Assembly (NCBI GenBank): GCA_010015675.1
Contig: ML977010.1
Location: 231,502 to 295,501 of the forward strand
Direction of reading: 5' to 3'
DNA length: 64,000 nucleotides
Origin: Byssothecium circinans
Taxonomy: Eukaryota; Ascomycota; Dothideomycetes; Pleosporales; Massarinaceae
Positions within the stretch are counted from its first letter, which is position 1. Every line of letters begins with the position of its first letter. Below the pieces are notes generated by a model. It saw only the letters and a program-made list of their open reading frames with translations. It did no database searches and had not been told where the DNA came from. The translations under genes and the position numbers were made by a program. Below are positions 1 to 11,009 of this stretch, one piece after another.

Positions 1-1285
1 AGTGCCTCGCTCAAACACTAGATGCCTGAACGATGATCGTTCGCCAGAGCGACTCGATCATCCGCAGTGCCCAATTCCTTCTCACGCACGATGTCTGCGA
101 GGGACAAAGGGGGACACCACACGGGATGAAATGGCAAGTGTAACAGAAGAGGCAGCAGGGTAGCAGGGCTCTCAGACGGACCCATCGCGGGCGGCAAGAG
201 GTACATATTTCTACCATTCCGGTAATGCTAGCAGCGGTGTATGCGGGCGTGATGGCTGGGAATATGCATTGGGGGACCTGATTGGCGAGCTTGTTTCGCG
301 AAGAGCCAGTGAATGCATCCTTGTAGCCGCCGGGCGGGGGCAGCGCTCATGCGGGAGCTGCCATACATGCCATAGAGGAACGAGGGCTGGGGTGTGTCGG
401 GTGCCACGAGGCGGATGCTCGAGTCATTGTCTTTCTTCTATCAGAGGTGGTGAATACCGGTAGATGGAAGAGTGGTGGACGAAGACTCAATCCCGCAGTG
501 TCGTCTGAAGGAAACAGAAACGTCAAAGCGCCCGGAAACATGTTTCCTCACTTTTCCCTTTCCCCGCCAAACATCACCTCTAGACGTCGAAACAAAAACA
601 AGAACAACACAAAACCCCCTCAACACACTCTATCGCACCGATCGCGTTTCACGCTCGCAGCTCGCTCGCCATTCAGAGCACAGATCACATCCGTTCGTCG
701 CTGCATATCCCCGCTCCGCATGCATTAACCCATATGTCCAAAAACACACCACCGGGTGGGGCTCTCCGATTCGCCCACGCTCCTGTTTTCCTAAGCGCCC
801 GCACCGCCCTATCAAGCCACCGTCACCTTATCTGTCACACGGGACCCGACACCTTTCGCCGGGCTTTGCGCTGTTCAAAATAGTCTTGCATTGATCTGAG
901 ATCTGAAGTCAACTGAGATGTCGGGTTGAGACCTCTCCGGTAGGTAGGCGGTGGGATTCATTTCGTGCGAGGTGAGGCTGTAGGGTTCACTGATTGCGGT
1001 TATTCATGCAGATGCTGAGATAGCAGGGCGAGGGCGAGGCAATTCGTGATACACTAACGGCCTTCAGCCTCAGCGGAGGATGAATTATTGTCTGGGTTGC
1101 CGCCAGGAGCCGTGATGGGCGCTGGTGTCCATGTCAATTGCCGCCATTTGTTGATTCAGCTGATTAACTCCATCGTCTCGCGGAAGGCGCGGTGTGCATT
1201 TGCAAATCTCTCCACATAATCAAGTCCTTTCATTCAATCACCATCCATCATCGACCGTGGTATCACACAGAAAGCCATGACTGGA
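1..1285. other. Intergenic, no gene recognised
   Basis: Only short, composition-driven open frames are seen on either strand. No frame extends through plausible splice sites into a recognisable protein. The right end is the 3' flank of the minus-strand siderophore gene. Confidence 0.5.
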
Positions 1286-2941
1286 CTACAACGCCGGCGC
1301 CTCAAAGTTATCCCTCCCAATCCGCATGAGATTGCTCTGCTTATGCGGCAGACTGATCTCGCGCTCCTTGTAGAACCCAACTTCCTCGAGATACCTCTTT
1401 AGCCTGTATATTATCAGCATCACGTGCCTTCTCAAATAGTCGAAGGAAGGGGCCGAATGTACTCACCCTTCGTTATCCACCCTCGGCTCCAACATGACCG
1501 ACTCCGTCCTGAGGTCTGCCAATAAACAATAATGAACCAGTGCCGTCAACCACACCTTGACTCTATGCGGCCCTCTGAATTCTTGCTCGCCAACCAGGCA
1601 GTGAAAGCCCCTATCATAGTCCCCAACTCTGGGGAGATACCTCCCTAGCTTGTCCTCCTTGACCCAGTATATCTCAAAATAGCCAAAGGGCTTGCCGTCC
1701 CAGCATCCTATCACCGGAAACGAATGTCTGCTCTTCAACCCGTTCGTCAAGAACTCTTCCTGATGTTCCTGCGGCCCTTCTTCTCCCCAAAATTTGGACA
1801 CCCTCGGCTCATTCATCCATTTGTGTAAGTACTCTGGATCTGACATGCCGTTGTTGAACGTCGCGAAGTCGGAGGCTGGTATTTGAGAGATGCGGTGCGG
1901 CGTCGCTGTATTTTGAGACACTGGGCCACGGTGGCGGAGCGGTTTCGAGGAGATGGAGGCGACACGGAAGGAAAGATATTGGCCGACACTGGGTATGTAA
2001 CGTGTATACAGTATCTCCCCCTGGCGTGGTGGTTTCGGACGTAGAGGGTGTCGAACATGGTTGGAGAAGATGTATTGCGTTGGAGGAGGAGGGTAGTATG
2101 TAGGGAGATGAGACGTCGAGTAGAAAGGTCCTGGCGCAGTTGGCGACCATAAGCCCTGCGAGACTTGTTCGATTTGCACCTCCTGTTGCTGCGGCTGTTC
2201 GTTCCCAGCGGGCCCTCCTCTCACTGGCGAGCTAGGCCGCGATGCATACGGCGACCCCGCCGCAAACGGACTCTGCGATATAGGAGACAGCGTAAAGAGG
2301 TAGATTCGTGGATCCAACTGCCAAAACGACCGCCGACTCACAAACATATTCAACCACCCCTCAGGGCTTTTCTCGCTCTGTTCAACTCCCACATTGCTCT
2401 CTTCGCTGGCAATCAAGCCCATGCGTTCCAATTTGGGAAGCACAACTCTACCCTTGAATATGCCCTCTCTGTTTATCCTGATCCGCCATTCGCCCTTGGG
2501 TTTCCCCTCATCCGCTGTATTCTTCGATTCTGAATTACGGATCTGTTGCTCCGGCTCTGGCTGGTGAAAGTACCAGTACAACGTTGTCCAAAGCATCATC
2601 GCGATCTGTCTGGTGGGAGAGCTGGCGGGCTTGAACTCGGTGCTCGAGGGATTCGAGATGGAACTGATGTATAGGTGGTCATCTGAGAGCGTAGGCTTCT
2701 TGTAGCGGTGCAAATGCTGTTTCCGCGGGGTTTGCGGACGGCCGTCTGGCTCAGGGATGGTGAGCGAAGCATTGTCTACGTCGTCGAAGTGGTGATCTTC
2801 GGAACTGAGGACAATGGTCCAGCCCGGTGGAAATGGGGAGTGGTGGTTTGCAAGGTCGTTCGATTTGAAGAAGAGGCCGCCGAATACCGGGGTTACGGTG
2901 AGATTTTGGCCGTTAGGGAGGTGGACGATGGAGGCTGGCAT
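1286..2941 (-). CDS. Siderophore N5-hydroxyornithine acyltransferase (SidF/SidL family)
   Basis: Two exons, complement(1286..1403, 1467..2941), giving 530 residues; the 63-nt intron has a GTGAGT donor and a TACAG acceptor. The N-terminus carries the pattern seen in fungal hydroxamate siderophore transacylases (VHLPNG, then TPVFGGLFF and PPGWTIVL). The C-terminal 190 residues resemble the AlcB/IucB GNAT-like acyltransferase domain. Such enzymes acylate N5-hydroxyornithine, with anhydromevalonyl-CoA (SidF, extracellular fusarinines) or acetyl-CoA (SidL, intracellular ferricrocin). The splice to the last 39 residues restores the normal family end, which reads EAPAL. That is not a canonical PTS1 tripeptide. 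Because the fusarinine enzymes are peroxisomal and SidL is described as cytosolic, this leans slightly to SidL, but I cannot decide. It is divergent from SOD2 with a 564-bp shared upstream region. Confidence 0.82.
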
Positions 2942-3505
2942 GGTGAATGCGGGGTATCAGATGCAACTGAGATTGAAAGGTGGAACGGAGAGCTAAATGT
3001 ATACTGTGAAGCTACAGTATCAAAGACGGGGTATCAGGACACCATAGTGTGACTTCTCAGACAAGCATTCGGACAGCGCCGTGAGGTACATGTAGAATCC
3101 AATATAACCCGAGAGAGAGGTTTGTTTAACGGGCTGGATGACGGACCGACCGTTTAGCGGATCGCGGGGCGCCACGATAGGCAGCCACAAGTGAAGTCAT
3201 TAGGTCATCTCCAGCCATATCACCTTCTGTCACCCCATCCAAGAACAAAATATGCCAGTGTCTGATGTGATAAGCGTCAATTGAAGGTATACATCATACA
3301 AGCGTCCTCCCCTCAACCGTGTAGTACGTGATTGGCCGGTTTTGCAACGCGAGGGGAGCTCGGGAGCTCGGGCTTTTTCACTATGACGAAACATGGCCAG
3401 AGCTTCTGCAGTTTGTAACCATCGCTCTCAACCCTCACGTCTACCACTTACGCCCACCCAAACCATCACCTCCAATTGAACGATATCCATCAATTGCCAG
3501 CAACA
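2942..3505. promoter_or_regulatory. Divergent promoter region, siderophore gene / SOD2
   Basis: This is the only upstream sequence for both divergent genes. It has a CCAAT pentamer at 3099-3103 and a GATA-type site, ATGTGATAA at 3265-3273. That is one mismatch from ATCWGATAA, the consensus I recall for the iron repressor SreA. A second GATA core (CGATAG) lies near 3175. Iron control is inference from motif and neighbour identity. Confidence 0.35.
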
Positions 3506-4327
3506 ATGAACTCCACACTCCTCCGCACAACAGCCGTCCGCAGCGCCCTCCGCGCCGCTGCCCCTACAGCGAGCATGCGCGCCGGCCTCGCAGGCACCAC
3601 CTTCGTGCGCGGAAAAGCCACACTCCCCGATCTTCCATGTACAAGCCCCATCCCCCTCTCTATCCCATCCATTCATAGAAGCCGTGTACTAACAACCACC
3701 CCTCAAACCAGACGACTACGGCGCCCTCGAACCCTCCATCAGCGGCAAAATAATGGAACTCCACCACAAAAACCACCACAACACCTACGTAACCTCGTAC
3801 AACAACTTCAGCGAGCAAATCGCCGAAGCGCAGGCCAAAAACGACACACAGGCGCAAATCGCCCTGCAGCCGCTCATCAACTTCCACGGCGGCGGGCACA
3901 TCAACCACAGCCTCTTCTGGGAGAACCTGGCGCCCACGAGCCAAGGCGGCGGCGAGCCTCCATCTGGAAAACTCGCGTCGGCGATTAATACGAGCTATGG
4001 GAGTTTGGATGCGTTCAAGGAGAAGTTTAATACCGCGTTGGCGGGCATTCAGGGCAGTGGGTGGGCGTGGTTGGTACAGGATGTCCAGACGGGGAGTGTC
4101 CAGATTAAGACGTATGCGAATCAGGATCCGGTTGTGGGGCAGTTTAGGCCGATTTTGGGGGTCGATGCTTGGGAGCATGCGTACTAGTAAGTCTTTCTCA
4201 CAGGAGGGTCACGATGATGGGTGCTAACGGGGCGTCTAGTCTGCAATACCAGAACCGCAAGGCCGAGTATTTCAAGGCTATCTGGGAGGTGATCAACTGG
4301 AAGGCGGCGGAGAAGCGCTTCCAGTAG
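3506..4327 (+). CDS. SOD2: Mitochondrial Mn/Fe superoxide dismutase
   Basis: Three exons, 3506..3638, 3712..4186 and 4240..4327, give 231 residues. It dismutates superoxide in the mitochondrial matrix. The first ~40 residues are rich in Arg, Ala and Ser and lack acids, as in a matrix targeting signal. The mature part starts LPDLPYDYGALEP, as in fungal MnSODs. Metal ligands fall in the usual places: His in the LHHKNHH segment, His in GGGHINHSLFW, and Asp and His in VDAWEHAYY. The Mn-type GSGWAWLV segment is present. The second intron splits the codon of the Tyr that follows EHAY; splicing restores the normal YLQYQNRKAEYF end. Length and motifs are typical. The gene converges with the unknown gene at 4947. 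Confidence 0.95.
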
Positions 4328-4946
4328 ATGTCGTGTAGCTAGATAGCGTTCCATCGACAAACGAGAGCGGAAGAACGGGGGTACATGTTCGTGGTTAGTC
4401 GGTCATTGTAAAGTGTAGCATACAGTCTCAAAGAATGTCAAATCCAAACATCCAACTCAATTTCAACTCCCCCGTGACGAACACACAAATTTTGAACAAC
4501 ATTACCATCGCCTACTTTCAGGGATGATGAGATAAGATATGCAAGACCATGCTACGCAATGCTATGCAGAAATACAGCGGAAATGCAGCAAAGGAAAGAA
4601 ATACAACTCCCTTAACACATAGCCCTTAACACATAACCCAGAACCCACAGCCCGTAACCCGTAGCCCACAACCCATTCGAAACGCCAGACCCCAACCCAT
4701 GCCCCCCAAGAAAAACACCTTTGCTAATCAACACAAGCCGTCAAGCTCCACGCACGCACTCGATACGACCTCGCAGACAAACGGCTAGCAAGAAGGATCC
4801 GCCAACACAACGAACGTCATCTCTATCCCATCTCCCACGCCACCCACTCCACCAAAGTATAGCGGATAGCAGAGCACTGCCGAAAAGAAGAAAAAGCTTG
4901 CTTCTGACACATAACCACGCTCCCCCCTAAAACAAGTAAACGTAAA
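4328..4946. other. 3' intergenic region with CCC-rich degenerate tandem tract
   Basis: Convergent 3' ends. A tract at 4609-4674 is built from loosely repeated words such as CCCTTAACACATA, CCCGTAACCCGTAG and CCCACAACCC. They resemble, but are not, the CCCTAA telomere repeat. No gene is seen. Confidence 0.5.
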
Positions 4947-7768
4947 CTACACCTTCCGCTGCCTCCGTCTAGGCAACCCCGTCTCCCCACCCCCCACCAC
5001 AACCCCCATCCCACCAAGCCCCGGCCCCGTCGCAGGCACACTAAGCCCCTTCTTCGGCGTCGCGCCCGCAATCCCCGTCCCCGCCCCCGTCCTCTGTTGA
5101 TTCTCCTTGCCTTCACCCAGGACAGCGGACGTTGGTAACTTCACTTTCCTCGGCGTCGCGAGACGGCTCTTACGTTCCTTGGTAGCAGTGCTGCCGGTAG
5201 TGGGTCTAGCAGGCTCGACGCCCACGGGAGCGACGTCCAGGGTAGGCAGTTTAGAGTCCAGAGACGACGGGGCTGTGGCGGTGGGTGTAGGAGCGTGCGG
5301 AACATCGCTAGTCGCCGACGACGTCACAGGCATTTTCGTGCTCTTGCCAGCCTTGACTTTGGGTTTGGGCAGACGCTGCACCGGCGTCTGAGCCGCGGCG
5401 TCCTTTTCCTTTTCTTCCTGCACGGCGTCTGGGAGGAGCGAACTCGGGGCAAGCAGCGCCTTTCCCGGTGTCCCGTTCGTCGTCCCCAGACCCCTTACTC
5501 TGCGGATTTTGGGAGTCGAGGTTGATGTTTTGTCCTTTGCTACTTTTGCTGTCTTTTTGATTACCGGTGCTGGGGCGGGGAGACTCAGTTCGTCGGGCGT
5601 GGCGAGGGACTCTGCTTCCGCGAGCATGTTAGCCATGGTGTCAGTGCCTTCTTGGTAGTATGCGAGTTGTTCGTCCCAGCGGACGTACTTCTTGCCCGGC
5701 ACTTGCACCACCACCTCGTCTACAGTGTTTTCCTCGCTTGTGGGGCTTCGGGATAGGACTTCTTTGGAGAGTTTTAGGAGGCGGACGTTGACCGCGAAGG
5801 CGCCTTGTTTGTTTTTGCGCGTGTTGGAGCGGGTAACTTGGCTGAGCTCTTGGGCGTCAGTCTTCTTGAGGACGATTGGTTCGCCGCCGTCGGCTCGGCG
5901 GACGGCGATCTTGGGGGGGCCTGTGGATTGCGTCGAAGATGGGGCTGGGAGTCGAGATTTGCGGGTACGAGATGATCGGCGCGAGCTCTTAGCTGCTGTG
6001 TCGGTAGTGTCGTTCGTATCGGCTGGGTCTTCCGTAGAAGAGAAAGGCAGCTGCTGAGGCATGCTTAGGGTGAGCGTTTGAGAAAGGTCCAGTGTTGCGT
6101 CATTGTCGTACTTGGAAGGCGAGTTGGGGTCCTTATCCTCAAGTGCCTTGCGTGGAGATGCGAGAGCGTGACGAACAACATCCGAATCGCGTCGATTTCG
6201 CAAGGATTCGCGTCGAGAGATGGTGGCGGCTTTGCTTGCCCTACTAGCTGCTGCTCGAGAGAGGAAGTCTTTCAGCATGGCTGTGTCGTCGTCCATGGCG
6301 ATTGTCATAGTGTCTTCAGCACCCTGCTCGATCGGAGGTGGCGACGGTGATCGCAGTTTCCGCGGTGTGGGCTCTCTCGAGGCAGGTTTCGAAGGACCAA
6401 GAGTGAGTCCAGCGGCGATGTCGTCTTCAATAATCTCAATAGGTGCAGTAGGAGCCTCAGCCGAGTCATTTTCCAATGCTTCAGCCGGAAGCTCTGTCGA
6501 AACCGCACTTTCCATCTCTTCATCATTTGTCACTGCCGCCTCTTGTTTCTCCTCTACCGCTGAAATGTCGTGATGCTCTGCTTTCTGTTCTTCTGCCATT
6601 TCTCGTTGGATGTCCAGCTGAAGTGATGCTTCTGTAAAGTCTTCCTCGGTTGAGTCCTCTCGGTCGTCTGACTGCTCTGGCTTGTCTCCTTGGTCTTGTG
6701 GGAGTGCAAAGCCTGGCGCAAGCTCGGACATCTCTTCATCCTCCTGCTGCTCCTCTGCGTCGTCTCTAGGTAGCATCTCTTTTTCTACATCATCTTCTTC
6801 GAGCAGTGACGGGTAGGAGACCTCTACCTCACTATCCACCTTTTTTTCTTGGTCATCACGGAACTTATCAGCGCTAATCACTGGAGATTCCACGTGATCG
6901 AGTGTGGCGCCTGGCACGACGCTCTCCTCCTGCACATGGATTCCCACAGGCGAAGGCACCACGCTTGATTCATCCCGTGCTTCGGCCGATTCAAGGTTCA
7001 AATCCTCAACATCATTCATCTCCTTATCCTCCTCGGGAGATTGCAGTAGTTCCGGGTATTCAACTTCTTCTGATGGATCTCTTTTTGCGAAGGACGTGTT
7101 CTTGACTGGCGAGCGGAAAAAGTGCACCAGGGTAGACTCCTGGTCGGGCTCGGTTTGTTCGTCTGCAACTGTAAAGGTGAATGTTCCTCTCCTGTCTTTG
7201 TTGTTCGGTACAAGCGAAGGTATGCGCAGTGACTCCTCGACAACGATCTCGGAGAAGCTGGTGTTACCAGCATCCATGTCTGTCGCGTCCTGCGCGTCGT
7301 CGCCACCGTTTGCCTCTTCGGCATCCTCGACCCCGGGATTCTGCCGCGTTGATCTCTTTCCTACAAAGTACATTAGCTGCCATCTGAAGGCATATGGATT
7401 GAATCCCTACTCGGCAGCACGCTCTTCCTCCTATCCCAGCGTGTCGTCTTGTACGTGGTCTTCTTGCCAAGGCGCAACTTGCTCGACTTCTCCATTGCTG
7501 CTGGGCTCATGCGCTGCATCTTCTTGACGGGCCTGGCTCGCGCATCGTGCTCCTCTTCCTCCTCCGGTGCGACATCGGCAGGGCGCGATCGCGTACTGTA
7601 TCGACGCCACACTGATTTTTCTTTTCCGCTCGCGGACAACTTCTTCTCATGCTTACGGTCCCAGGCACGGGGTACCTTTGCGATAGGTAGGGAGGCCGGG
7701 TCGAGGAAAGCGGTGTCGGTTTCGGTCCATGTTTGGTCGAACGCTGGCGCGCGCGGTGAAGGCGCCAT
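4947..7768 (-). CDS. Large acidic low-complexity protein, unknown function, KEN-box-like motif
   Basis: Two exons, complement(4947..7360, 7411..7768), joined over a 50-nt intron (GTAGGG donor, TTGTAG acceptor) for 923 residues. I do not recognise the family. Residues 1-125 are basic and start with a short conserved-looking N-terminus ending in TTRWDRRKSVLP. The next ~250 residues are strongly acidic (Glu/Asp-rich). The middle contains SP/TP-rich basic patches and a compact segment with KKYVRWDEQLAYYQ. The C-terminus is basic and Pro/Gly-rich and carries GEGKENQQ, a possible KEN degron. Charge blocks, many SP/TP sites and the KEN motif suggest a nuclear, possibly cell-cycle-regulated protein; this is inference. 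No transmembrane segment or signal peptide is visible. Mrp10 is divergent, 313 bp away. Confidence 0.75.
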
Positions 7769-8081
7769 TGTAGCGATATAGAAGATGTTCGCTAGATATT
7801 ACGGTAACGTCGAGGAATCATACAGTCCAAACAGCAGGGAAAGAATATCGACGGTATGCAACTCGTGAAGGATTTATTGTCGTGTGCGTGGGTGAGCTGG
7901 CAAGGTAAACAAACATCAATTCGCTAGCGGGAAGCAGGGAAGGCGCGCTAAGCCCCTTTAGCATTTTTCTGGAAATCGCGACCCAGCATCACCACGCCTC
8001 TGCATCGTCTCAACCATCGCGCCGCATCCCCACGTCGTCTCACGCTCTCTACCGAACAATCCCCCAAGCTTATCTGCCACA
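7769..8081. promoter_or_regulatory. Divergent promoter, unknown 923-aa gene / MRP10
   Basis: A 313-bp gap between the two divergent start codons. No specific operator motif is convincing. Confidence 0.4.
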
Positions 8082-8553
8082 ATGGTACCGAAACCGCAAA
8101 ATGCCGCCCTCCAGTCGGCCACGCACCGCCCGCTCCCGCCACTCCCAAAGCTCCGCGTTCGACGACCGAACAAGCCCGAGACGAACCCGTGCCTGGGTGT
8201 AATGTCATCAGTGCTGGGTAGGTGAACACCATGGGAAAATGCTACTTCTAGAATGGGCGCGGAGTGCATGAGAGAAGGGGCTCTGATGCGCCTACATCCA
8301 GCTCAGAGGAAGAACCACCAACTGACAGGCCACAGGATGCTGGGCATCATCGGGATATAGCGTGCAAGGCTGCGCACAACTCGAGGCGAAGCTACGGCAG
8401 TGTATGGATGCGCCGGTACGTTCACTGTCTATCCTGCTGAATGTACTTTGAGCTCACAACTTCCAGCGGAATCCCAATCAGAAGAAGAACAACATCAACT
8501 ACCACCTCTCACGAATGTATCCGCATATTGTCGGCCCTCACAAGCGGAAATAA
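8082..8553 (+). CDS. MRP10: Mitochondrial small-subunit ribosomal protein Mrp10 (mS37), twin CX9C
   Basis: Three exons, 8082..8217, 8336..8415 and 8467..8553, give 100 residues; no exon is long enough to stand out as an open frame. The assembled protein has the N-terminal PLPPLPKLRVRRP element and two CX9C motifs (C-LGVMSSVLG-C and C-AQLEAKLRQ-C). It ends with the NNINYHLSRMYP segment. This matches yeast Mrp10 in order, spacing and length, as I remember it. Twin CX9C proteins are imported by the Mia40 disulfide relay; Mrp10 is a component of the mitoribosomal small subunit. Phases agree at both introns (118 and 51 nt). It is divergent from the 923-residue gene. Confidence 0.92.
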
Positions 8554-9934
8554 TCTTACCTCTCGTTTCCATTCTCCATTTTGTACATCACATGTAAATC
8601 ATAAAACGTACGAATACGGCGAAGCACTCCACGTTCGAATCTCATGCATCGGAGGAGTCACAACTGCTATATATTGGAAGGCGTTTGGTGTGGGAATACC
8701 AGTAGGCACTGCATCATGCGTGTCCCTGCATCTACAAATAAATTTGTCGATATTTCACTATTCTCTACACCACGACCATCTAGAACACCGAGGCGGCTAA
8801 CAGTCCAATTATTTACTATTGTAACCCTCTCGCACGTAACCTTCCGAAACATCGGCAATACGCGTACCGTAGGAAGGGTTCTGGCGTTGACCGTCTCGCA
8901 CGCCAGCTCATTGCCGTGGAGATCGGGCAATGAGAAGAAAGAGCATGGGGTTGCATGCCAGCAACGGCAACGAACACATTGTAAGAAACGTCACTATAAG
9001 CGCAAAACGTCATCTTACTACGTAATTGCCGAAGAGAGTGCGTTTGTTTACCTTCTTAAGATCCCTACACATTCACCGGCCCCCACAAGAATTGCCCGCG
9101 ATGCACGATGACCATGTGGCAGCCCGCTCCACTATGGAGCTTATTACCTTCCCCCTCCTAGGCTTGCCAACGAACACTCCGGCTTCTGCCCCTCCGGAAA
9201 CTGCAGTGGATCCTGAGGTCTCATGTCATGTTCTCAGATTTCATCGGACCGTAACTGGAAAGCGCCAGAATTTTGGCGCAGGCCTAGACGCCAGCCTCTT
9301 CAGTTCAATACTTTTCTTTGCTCGCAAGGAATCGAGGAGATGAGCCTAGATGTTCGATGTTTGAGCCTCCAAAGGGAGGATATTTTATCGACTTGTAGAT
9401 CTATATTTGTGTTTCATCAGGCAAGAAACACTTTCGATGACGACCAACCGGCCACTCAGCCCCCGCTTGGCAGCCAAACATCTCACCTCTCCCATCACCC
9501 GGCAATTCACAAAGCACGTAGCTCGCGGGATGGTGGGGAGGATGGGCTAAGCTGAGAATATCCATTTCCCATTCGCTGTTCGCTGCCCGCGCATGCGGTC
9601 AGCTTCGACGCTTTTCCTCGAACGGTGTCTTGCAGCTTGCTTACCCGCATGACCCTAGACTCACCACGATGGCACAAGGATTCTCATTCGATCGACAGGG
9701 CAGCTCTATGGCACCATGGCTGCTGCAGACGTCAACCATCGCGGTCTCGAGCCTCTGAGCCGCTCAGCCTGCCCACCCATAAAACTATGCCTGCCTCGCC
9801 TGTTTTCGTCCTCTTTTGCCGATCATCCACCTTTCCCACGCTTGGATATCTATCAAAGAGCCGGACATATCAACACCTCGAAAAATATGCCTGTATGAAT
9901 TCTCGTCGAGCTCGTCTATATATGAACGACTCGG
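8554..9934. other. Intergenic, no gene recognised
   Basis: About 1.4 kb with mixed short frames and no recognisable protein. The right part is the upstream region of the membrane protein starting at 9935. Confidence 0.45.
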
Positions 9935-11009
9935 ATGTTGAGTCACGCTCTCTGCGCTTTCATAGCGCCCGCTCTCGCCTCAGCGGTAGCCTTCCCATGG
10001 GCTCTACCCGAACCTACATTCGTAATTCCAGAGGTCGATAGATGGAGTCCCGCGCCCACCAAAGCCCCAAATGTCGGCATCCTCGAGCTCTTTCGGCGCG
10101 CGGAGGAAAGCGACACGATATGCGGCTTTGTCTCTGGCGTCTCCAGTACGCAACACTACTATTTTCAATCCCACGCTCCAATATACTAACGTTTCCGCAG
10201 CATCATCACTAACATGCGACCCCGGCAAAAGTTCAGTATGTGCAACAAATACTTACTATGGCGTTCACGGATGCTGCGACCCAAAAAACATGTCGGCCTG
10301 TACTATCCCCACCACCTGCATCCCGTCCAGTCTCATGACCGCCAGCTGCAGCGACGCAAAATGCTCGTCGGACCCCCTCACTTTGAAATGCAGCGGCACA
10401 GCTGCACCCGAGTGCTATCGTTGGGACTTTGCATATTCGACGGCGAAAACGACGACGTTCAAGGAGTGGGGATGCGCGGCGAAAGGAGGAACCGCAGTGG
10501 CGGAACGGACGTGGAGCGGGATGAGCACGCCGAGTAAAACAAGTTCAACCACGACAAGGACGACAAGTAGTACAAGTGCGAGTTCGACGGCAGCACAAGC
10601 AACCACCTTACCAGCCACACAAAGCCCAGGGAAACCGAACAACACAGCTGCCATCGTCGGTGGAACGATTGGTGGTCTCGTCGTCGTCGGTGCAGTCGCT
10701 TCATTCATCATATACCTCCTCCTCCGCGACCGACGCCTCAAGCGCGAAGCCAGCAACAACAACCTTCCCACGCACCAAAGCCAGCAGACCGGATTTGGAA
10801 ACACCGGTATGACGGAGTACAGTCCGCACGGTTTCACGCCTGTGAATGCGTGGCAGGACGACAATAAGGGATGGCCGGGGAGTCCGACGACGACGGTATT
10901 GAATAAAAGCCCCGTTATTAGCGATTGTGGGCCTGGAGGCGATGGGCAGGCTACTATGTTTGGCGTTGTGGAGGCGCATGGCACGCAGGTACATGAGGCG
11001 CCTGTTTGA
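9935..11009 (+). CDS. Secreted-type single-pass membrane protein with Ser/Thr-rich stalk, unknown function
   Basis: Two exons, 9935..10145 and 10201..11009, give 339 residues. The intron ends with a perfect TACTAAC branch point and a CCGCAG acceptor. A hydrophobic signal peptide occupies residues 1-20. The ectodomain has about a dozen cysteines, arranged as in CDPGKSSVC and YGVHGCCDP. A Thr/Ser-rich stalk follows (STTTRTTSSTSAS). One transmembrane helix (GGTIGGLVVVGAVASFIIYLLL) follows, then a basic stop-transfer RDRRLKR and a ~90-residue Gly/Pro/Asn-rich tail. The layout resembles fungal wall-stress sensors (Wsc/Mid2-like), but I see no WSC signature, so a sensor role is inference. The 5' end is chosen for the signal peptide. 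Confidence 0.8.
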
